Shown: positions 60,315 to 64,000 of the stretch, piece after piece
How the letters are laid out: every line of letters starts with the position of its first letter
Numbering within the stretch: position 1 is the first letter of the stretch
Source: an uncultured Prevotellaceae bacterium
GTDB taxonomy: Bacteria > Bacteroidota > Bacteroidia > Bacteroidales > Muribaculaceae
Direction of reading: 5' to 3'
Length of the DNA: 64,000 nt
NCBI GenBank assembly: GCA_900320245.1
Contig: ONRP01000004.1
Span: forward strand, 1 to 64,000
Translations under genes and position numbers: made by a program
The notes under the pieces: generated by a model
Database searches by the model: none
The model's input: the letters and a program-made list of their open reading frames with translations, nothing else
What the model was told of the DNA's origin: nothing

Positions 60315-60345
60315 TTGGCATTCCGCTCGGCTTGCACTATCTTTG
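60315..60345 (+). promoter_or_regulatory. Promoter of tandem C10 copy 3 (conserved-spacer module)
   Basis: TTG (60315-60317), spacer GCATTCCGCTCGGCTTGCAC, TATCTTTG (60338-60345), 41 bases before the ATG. Confidence 0.82.
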
Positions 60346-60385
60346 CGGCCGCTAATTGACATTAACACCATTAATATCACCCTTA

Positions 60386-62746
60386 ATGAGAAGATTTCTT
60401 TTGATTGCTGCTCTCTTGTTGACAGCAGCACAGGTATGGTCGGCCAATGTCGACGCCGCTGCCGCACGGGCATTGGCTCAGCAGTTCCTGAACCGGCAGA
60501 ATGCCGGACGAATGGCGGCTCCCGCGCAGGGCTCCCTCAGTCTGGCCTATACCGAGATGAGCACCGTGTCGCCCTCGACCCCCGTCTTTTACGTTTTCAA
60601 CTCCAGCGCAGGGTTTGTCATCGTCTCGGGCGAGGACAGGGCTCAGGATATCCTGGCCTATGGCGACCAGCCGCTCGATATCAGCAACCTGCCTGATAAC
60701 ATGCTGTACTGGCTCGGCTGCTACAAGCGCCAGTTGGAATTCCTGCAGGCTCATCCCGGCATCAAGGTCGACGCCCCGTCGCTGCTCGCTCCCCAGCGTG
60801 CAGGCCAGACGGTCTTGCCCCTGATTACGGCCAATTGGAGCCAGAACGCCCCCTACTGGAACGAGTGCCCCGCCTTTGGCGCCGACACCTGCTACACGGG
60901 TTGCCCCGCCACCTCGCTTGCCATGGTCTTCCATTACTGGAAGTATCCCAGGCAGCAGACCCCTGCCGTGCCTTCCTACACGATGTCGCAGTATGGCGTG
61001 GTGCTCCCCGAACTGCAACCCACCGTCTTTGACTGGGACAATATGCTCGACGAGTACAAGAACGGCTATAACGACGTGCAGGCGGCAGCCGTGGCCCACC
61101 TGATGCGCTACATCGGGCAGGCCGAGGAGATGGACTACACCATCTCGGGCAGCGGTGCCTATGGCAAGGATGTGCTCCGGGCCGTCAAGTTCTTTGAATA
61201 TGACCAGAATGCCCAACTCCTGTTCAAGACCGACGACTTGGGCTATGCCAACTACACCGACGCCCAATGGGGCAACATGATACAGGCCGAACTCGAGGCA
61301 GGACGCCCCATCGTCTATCTGGCCTACGACAATTATACCGGGGCCGGACACGCCTTCAATGTCGACGGCTATGACGGCAATGGTGGATACCATATCAACT
61401 GGGGCTGGAACGGCAGGGGCAACGGGCACTATGCCCTGAATGCCTTCTCCTACGATGCCTACACCTTTGGCACCGGGCAGCAGATGGTCATCGGTATCCA
61501 GCCTTCCGAGGGGTATCAGAATCCCCGTCTGCAGGCTTATCCTGCGACGGTCGATATGGAGTGCTACATCAACCATACCGCCACCGCGACCATTAGCCTC
61601 AAGGGCACCAACCTCACCGGCGACGTGACCTTGACGCTCAACGATGCCGACGGCGTGTTTGCCATCGATGCCGCCACGCTGAGCCAGGCTGTGGCCGAGG
61701 CCGGCAGAGACATCACCGTGACCTATGCCCCCCGGGCAGTGGGCTCTTCGACGGCCACCATCACTTGCACCAGCCCCGATTGTGCCCCGTTGACCATCAC
61801 ACTGAACGGCAACGCGCCCCTCGAGATTTATCCTCCCGTGATGCAGCCTGCCGATGATTCCAGGGTCACGCTGACTTCGTTCCGTGCCGACTGGACCGAC
61901 CTCACTCCGGCTGCCAATGTCGCTTCCTACACCCTTGAGGTGAACGCCAAGCCGTTGTTCACGCTGCTCGAGGAGGCCGACTTCAGCAACCTGCCCCAGA
62001 TGGCCCCCAGCAACCAGGCCGCTAATGCGTCCGACTACCTGCCCGAGGGATGGACCTTCAACGGCAGCGAGTTCAACCTCGACGGCGGCTGCGTGAGCAT
62101 TCGCCGCAACGGCACCATTACCACCGATGTGCTGAACCTCAAGGGCTATGACAAGATGACGATCCAGGTCAATGCCAAGGCCTATGGCTACTACGGTGAC
62201 GGCTCTGAACTCTATGTGACGACGAGCCAGGGCACCCAGGAATTGGTGTTCATGTATGCCTACGAGACCAAGACCATCGTCGTGGACTGCGACGAGGCCG
62301 AGCAGATCGTCTTCAAGGCCGGCTACTATCCCATGATCAGGGACATCAGGATTTATGCCGGCGATGCCACACAGGCCGGTGACGGCAGCACTGACAACAC
62401 AGGCCGGCTCATCGAGGGCATCACTACGGGCAAAGCCTACACCGTCACCGACCTCACTGCCGGAGGCACTTTCCTCTATAAGGTAAAGGCCCTCTACATC
62501 GATGGCACCGAGAGCGACTGGAGCAATGTCGAGATGGTCACCCTGCACGAGGGCGGACATGCTTTTGACATCGGCGACGTGAACCACGACAATGATGTGA
62601 ACATCAACGATGTCACCGACCTCATTGCCTGTGTGTTGGGCAATCCCACCACCATCTGCCCCGATTGCGCCGACGTCTATCCTGACGGTCAGGTGAACAT
62701 CAACGATGTGACCCAACTCATTGCGGTGGTTCTGGGCATTCGCTGA
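60386..62746 (+). CDS. C10 cysteine protease with dockerin-like repeats (DINDVT class), tandem copy 3
   Basis: 786 residues from the ATG at 60386, chosen because the signal peptide MRRFLLIAALLLTAAQVWSA starts there. Propeptide FYVFNSSAGFVIVSGEDRAQ; Cys173 in YTGCPATSLAMVFHYWKYP; His322 in AGHAFNVDGY; INWGWNGRGNGH loop. The Ig-like and interrupted FN3 domains follow, and the end has DVNHDNDVNINDVTDLIACVLG and VNINDVTQLIAVVLG with CPDC between. It is more diverged from copies 1 and 2 than those are from each other. Confidence 0.94.
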   Translation: MRRFLLIAALLLTAAQVWSANVDAAAARALAQQFLNRQNAGRMAAPAQGSLSLAYTEMSTVSPSTPVFYVFNSSAGFVIVSGEDRAQDILAYGDQPLDISNLPDNMLYWLGCYKRQLEFLQAHPGIKVDAPSLLAPQRAGQTVLPLITANWSQNAPYWNECPAFGADTCYTGCPATSLAMVFHYWKYPRQQTPAVPSYTMSQYGVVLPELQPTVFDWDNMLDEYKNGYNDVQAAAVAHLMRYIGQAEEMDYTISGSGAYGKDVLRAVKFFEYDQNAQLLFKTDDLGYANYTDAQWGNMIQAELEAGRPIVYLAYDNYTGAGHAFNVDGYDGNGGYHINWGWNGRGNGHYALNAFSYDAYTFGTGQQMVIGIQPSEGYQNPRLQAYPATVDMECYINHTATATISLKGTNLTGDVTLTLNDADGVFAIDAATLSQAVAEAGRDITVTYAPRAVGSSTATITCTSPDCAPLTITLNGNAPLEIYPPVMQPADDSRVTLTSFRADWTDLTPAANVASYTLEVNAKPLFTLLEEADFSNLPQMAPSNQAANASDYLPEGWTFNGSEFNLDGGCVSIRRNGTITTDVLNLKGYDKMTIQVNAKAYGYYGDGSELYVTTSQGTQELVFMYAYETKTIVVDCDEAEQIVFKAGYYPMIRDIRIYAGDATQAGDGSTDNTGRLIEGITTGKAYTVTDLTAGGTFLYKVKALYIDGTESDWSNVEMVTLHEGGHAFDIGDVNHDNDVNINDVTDLIACVLGNPTTICPDCADVYPDGQVNINDVTQLIAVVLGIR

Positions 62747-62775
62747 CCTTCCGTTTTTCTACCGGTACGCATCAT

Positions 62776-62815
62776 GGCGCCGGGGTACTATCTGAATCGG
62801 TAGTATCCCGGCGCC
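62776..62815 (+). terminator. Hairpin after tandem C10 copy 3
   Basis: GGCGCCGGGGTACTA pairs with TAGTATCCCGGCGCC with one internal mismatch and a 10-base loop. The T-run after it is weak (TTGCGTTTTG). Confidence 0.7.
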
Positions 62816-62888
62816 TTGCGTTTTGCTTGCCGTTGGAGGCCTGTTCGGGAAAAATGTTGGCATTTGTCGCAAGTTTCTTACCATAAAA

Positions 62889-62919
62889 TTGTGATTTCTT
62901 AGATTTTGGTGTAATTTTG
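62889..62919 (+). promoter_or_regulatory. Promoter of the last C10 protease
   Basis: TTG (62889-62891), 20 bp, TAATTTTG (62912-62919). A remnant of the conserved-spacer module, with TTCGGGAAAAATGTTGGCATT, lies just upstream at about 62847-62867. Confidence 0.7.
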
Positions 62920-63029
62920 CAGCCTATTGATAAAGGTGGCTGCCTGAACAGGTTTGCCTGCCGTTAACTATCATCAACCTGCTGGAGCCAGATTAATAAC
63001 CATATATAATAAATAATAAACGCTTTTTT

Positions 63030-64000
63030 ATGAGAAGAATCTTATTGTTTGCCGCTGTACTCTTCGCTGCATTTCAACTTTCGGCTGCACCTGTCGATTG
63101 GCGTGCGGCTCAGGCCAAAGCCCAGAGTTTTGTCAACGAGCACCTTTATGACGGCAGGTTGCGTTCGCCCATCTCCGGCGAGATGAAGTTGGCTCATACC
63201 GAGATGAACTCCAAGGCGGTCAATCGCCCTGTCTATTACATCTTCAACTCCAGCAACGGTTATGTAATCGTTTCGGCCGATGACCGTGCCGAGGTTGTCT
63301 TGGGTTATGGCGACTATCCCCTCGACATCAACAACATCCCTTGCAACATGAGGGCTTGGTTGGCTACCTTCAGGGAGCAGATCGAGTATCTCCAGGCACA
63401 TGAGGGCCTGCAGGTCGAGACCCCCTCGATGCTCAAGGCTTCGTTCAACACTCCCAGCGTCGCTCCGCTGCTGACGGCGTTGTGGGACCAGGAGGCTCCC
63501 TATTGGAACCAGTGTGTCATCAATGGCTATCAGTGCCTGACGGGTTGCCCCGCCACCTCGGCTGCCATGGTGTTCCACTACTGGAAATATCCCGACTATG
63601 AAACCCCCGCAGTGCCTGGTTACAAGTGCAACCTGGCCACATCCTACTATGGTTCGACCACCGTCAACGTCGCTGCCCTGCCTCCCGTCACCTTCGACTG
63701 GAACAATATGCGCGACAGTTACAGCGGCAATTACTCCACCGCCGAGGCCAATGCCGTGGCTACCCTGATGCGCTACATCGGCCAGGCCGAGCACATGGAG
63801 TATGGCACCACCAGCGCCGGCGGTAGCGGTGTCAATGTCGACAGCGTGTCGCTGATTGCTGGCGCCTTTACCTTCTTCGGCTATGACGAGGAAACGGTGC
63901 GCGTGGTCAAGAAGACCAGCGCCTACAGTGGTGGCACCACCATCTACACCGATGCCGAGTGGGCTGCAATCATCCAGGAGGAACTCGTCGAGGAACGTCC
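63030..64000 (+). CDS. C10 cysteine protease, tandem copy 4 (partial, 3' end beyond window)
   Basis: An open frame of 323 codons from the ATG at 63030 runs off the right edge. Signal peptide MRRILLFAAVLFAAFQLSAA, propeptide YYIFNSSNGYVIVSADDRAE, and catalytic Cys173 in LTGCPATSAAMVFHYWKYP (codon at 63546). The visible part resembles copy 1 most (YGTTSAGGSGVNVDS, VKKTSAYSGGTT). The catalytic histidine and any dockerin would lie beyond the edge. Confidence 0.93.
   Translation, partial: MRRILLFAAVLFAAFQLSAAPVDWRAAQAKAQSFVNEHLYDGRLRSPISGEMKLAHTEMNSKAVNRPVYYIFNSSNGYVIVSADDRAEVVLGYGDYPLDINNIPCNMRAWLATFREQIEYLQAHEGLQVETPSMLKASFNTPSVAPLLTALWDQEAPYWNQCVINGYQCLTGCPATSAAMVFHYWKYPDYETPAVPGYKCNLATSYYGSTTVNVAALPPVTFDWNNMRDSYSGNYSTAEANAVATLMRYIGQAEHMEYGTTSAGGSGVNVDSVSLIAGAFTFFGYDEETVRVVKKTSAYSGGTTIYTDAEWAAIIQEELVEER

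Noticed and set aside
60383-62716. 777-codon minus-strand frame opposite tandem C10 copy 3
   Set aside because: Antisense shadow caused by codon bias; the plus strand encodes a complete protease.
3992-62746. Type IX secretion C-terminal sorting domain on the dockerin proteins
   Set aside because: The chains end within a few residues of the second EF-hand helix; no additional beta-sandwich or GxxxxxR/K pattern follows.

Overview
The window looks like chromosomal DNA of a Bacteroidales bacterium, most likely a Muribaculaceae- or Prevotellaceae-like gut or rumen species; this is inferred from gene content, as no rRNA is present. Three things point there: a SusC/SusD pair with lipoprotein partners; about 15 promoters matching the Bacteroidetes form (TTG, 19-20 bp, TAnnTTTG); and many secreted proteins ending in paired EF-hand/dockerin-like repeats, among them several C10 (streptopain-family) proteases. 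A minimum of 42 genes is supported, plus one tRNA-Pro.

Layout. 1-3.8 kb (minus): rpmA (cut by the left edge), rplU, truA, a small four-helix-bundle (IVS/S23-like) gene between two inverted heptamer arrays, then speA. 4-5.8 kb: a secreted dockerin protein. 6.2-12.9 kb (plus): class II aldolase, tRNA-Pro, GH53 endo-galactanase, an EamA transporter, exonuclease III, an AI-2E-family permease, miaA. 12.9-16.4 kb (minus): a C10 protease with dockerin, and cutC. 16.5-38.3 kb (minus): a polysaccharide/glycan-utilisation-like region. Reading from its 5' end it holds a low-molecular-weight phosphatase overlapping a GH20 hexosaminidase, then SusC, SusD, two surface lipoproteins, a GHL10 hydrolase, a CotH kinase-like protein, two paralogous secreted proteins, a phosphodiester glycosidase and a small secreted protein. 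The five genes from the GHL10 hydrolase to the phosphodiester glycosidase end in dockerin repeats. 38.6-41.4 kb (plus): DUF5715-like lipoprotein, HAD hydrolase, aroB. 41.4-50.8 kb (minus): an eight-gene cluster of a SPFH/zinc-ribbon protein, a four-TM protein, three coiled-coil proteins, a bactofilin-like protein, a GYF/zinc-ribbon/SH3 membrane protein and an L,D-transpeptidase. 51.1-55.1 kb: an RluA-type pseudouridine synthase with a long N-terminal extension, a TPR protein and a TonB C-terminal-domain protein. 55.3-64 kb (plus): four tandem C10 proteases, the last cut by the right edge.

Three layers of structure are not explained by the genes alone. (1) Short tandem arrays of 7-bp or 9-bp units sit in many intergenic gaps, often supplying the stop codons of the flanking genes. 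One inverted pair encloses the four-helix-bundle gene. (2) A dispersed promoter module keeps not only its -33 and -7 boxes but also the 20-bp spacer between them; it has been duplicated in tandem at two loci. (3) Ten complete proteins carry C-terminal dockerin pairs of two clearly different sequence classes, yet no cohesin-like or scaffoldin gene was recognised here. The SPFH/coiled-coil/bactofilin operon and the array-flanked four-helix-bundle cassette are the best candidates for undescribed systems.
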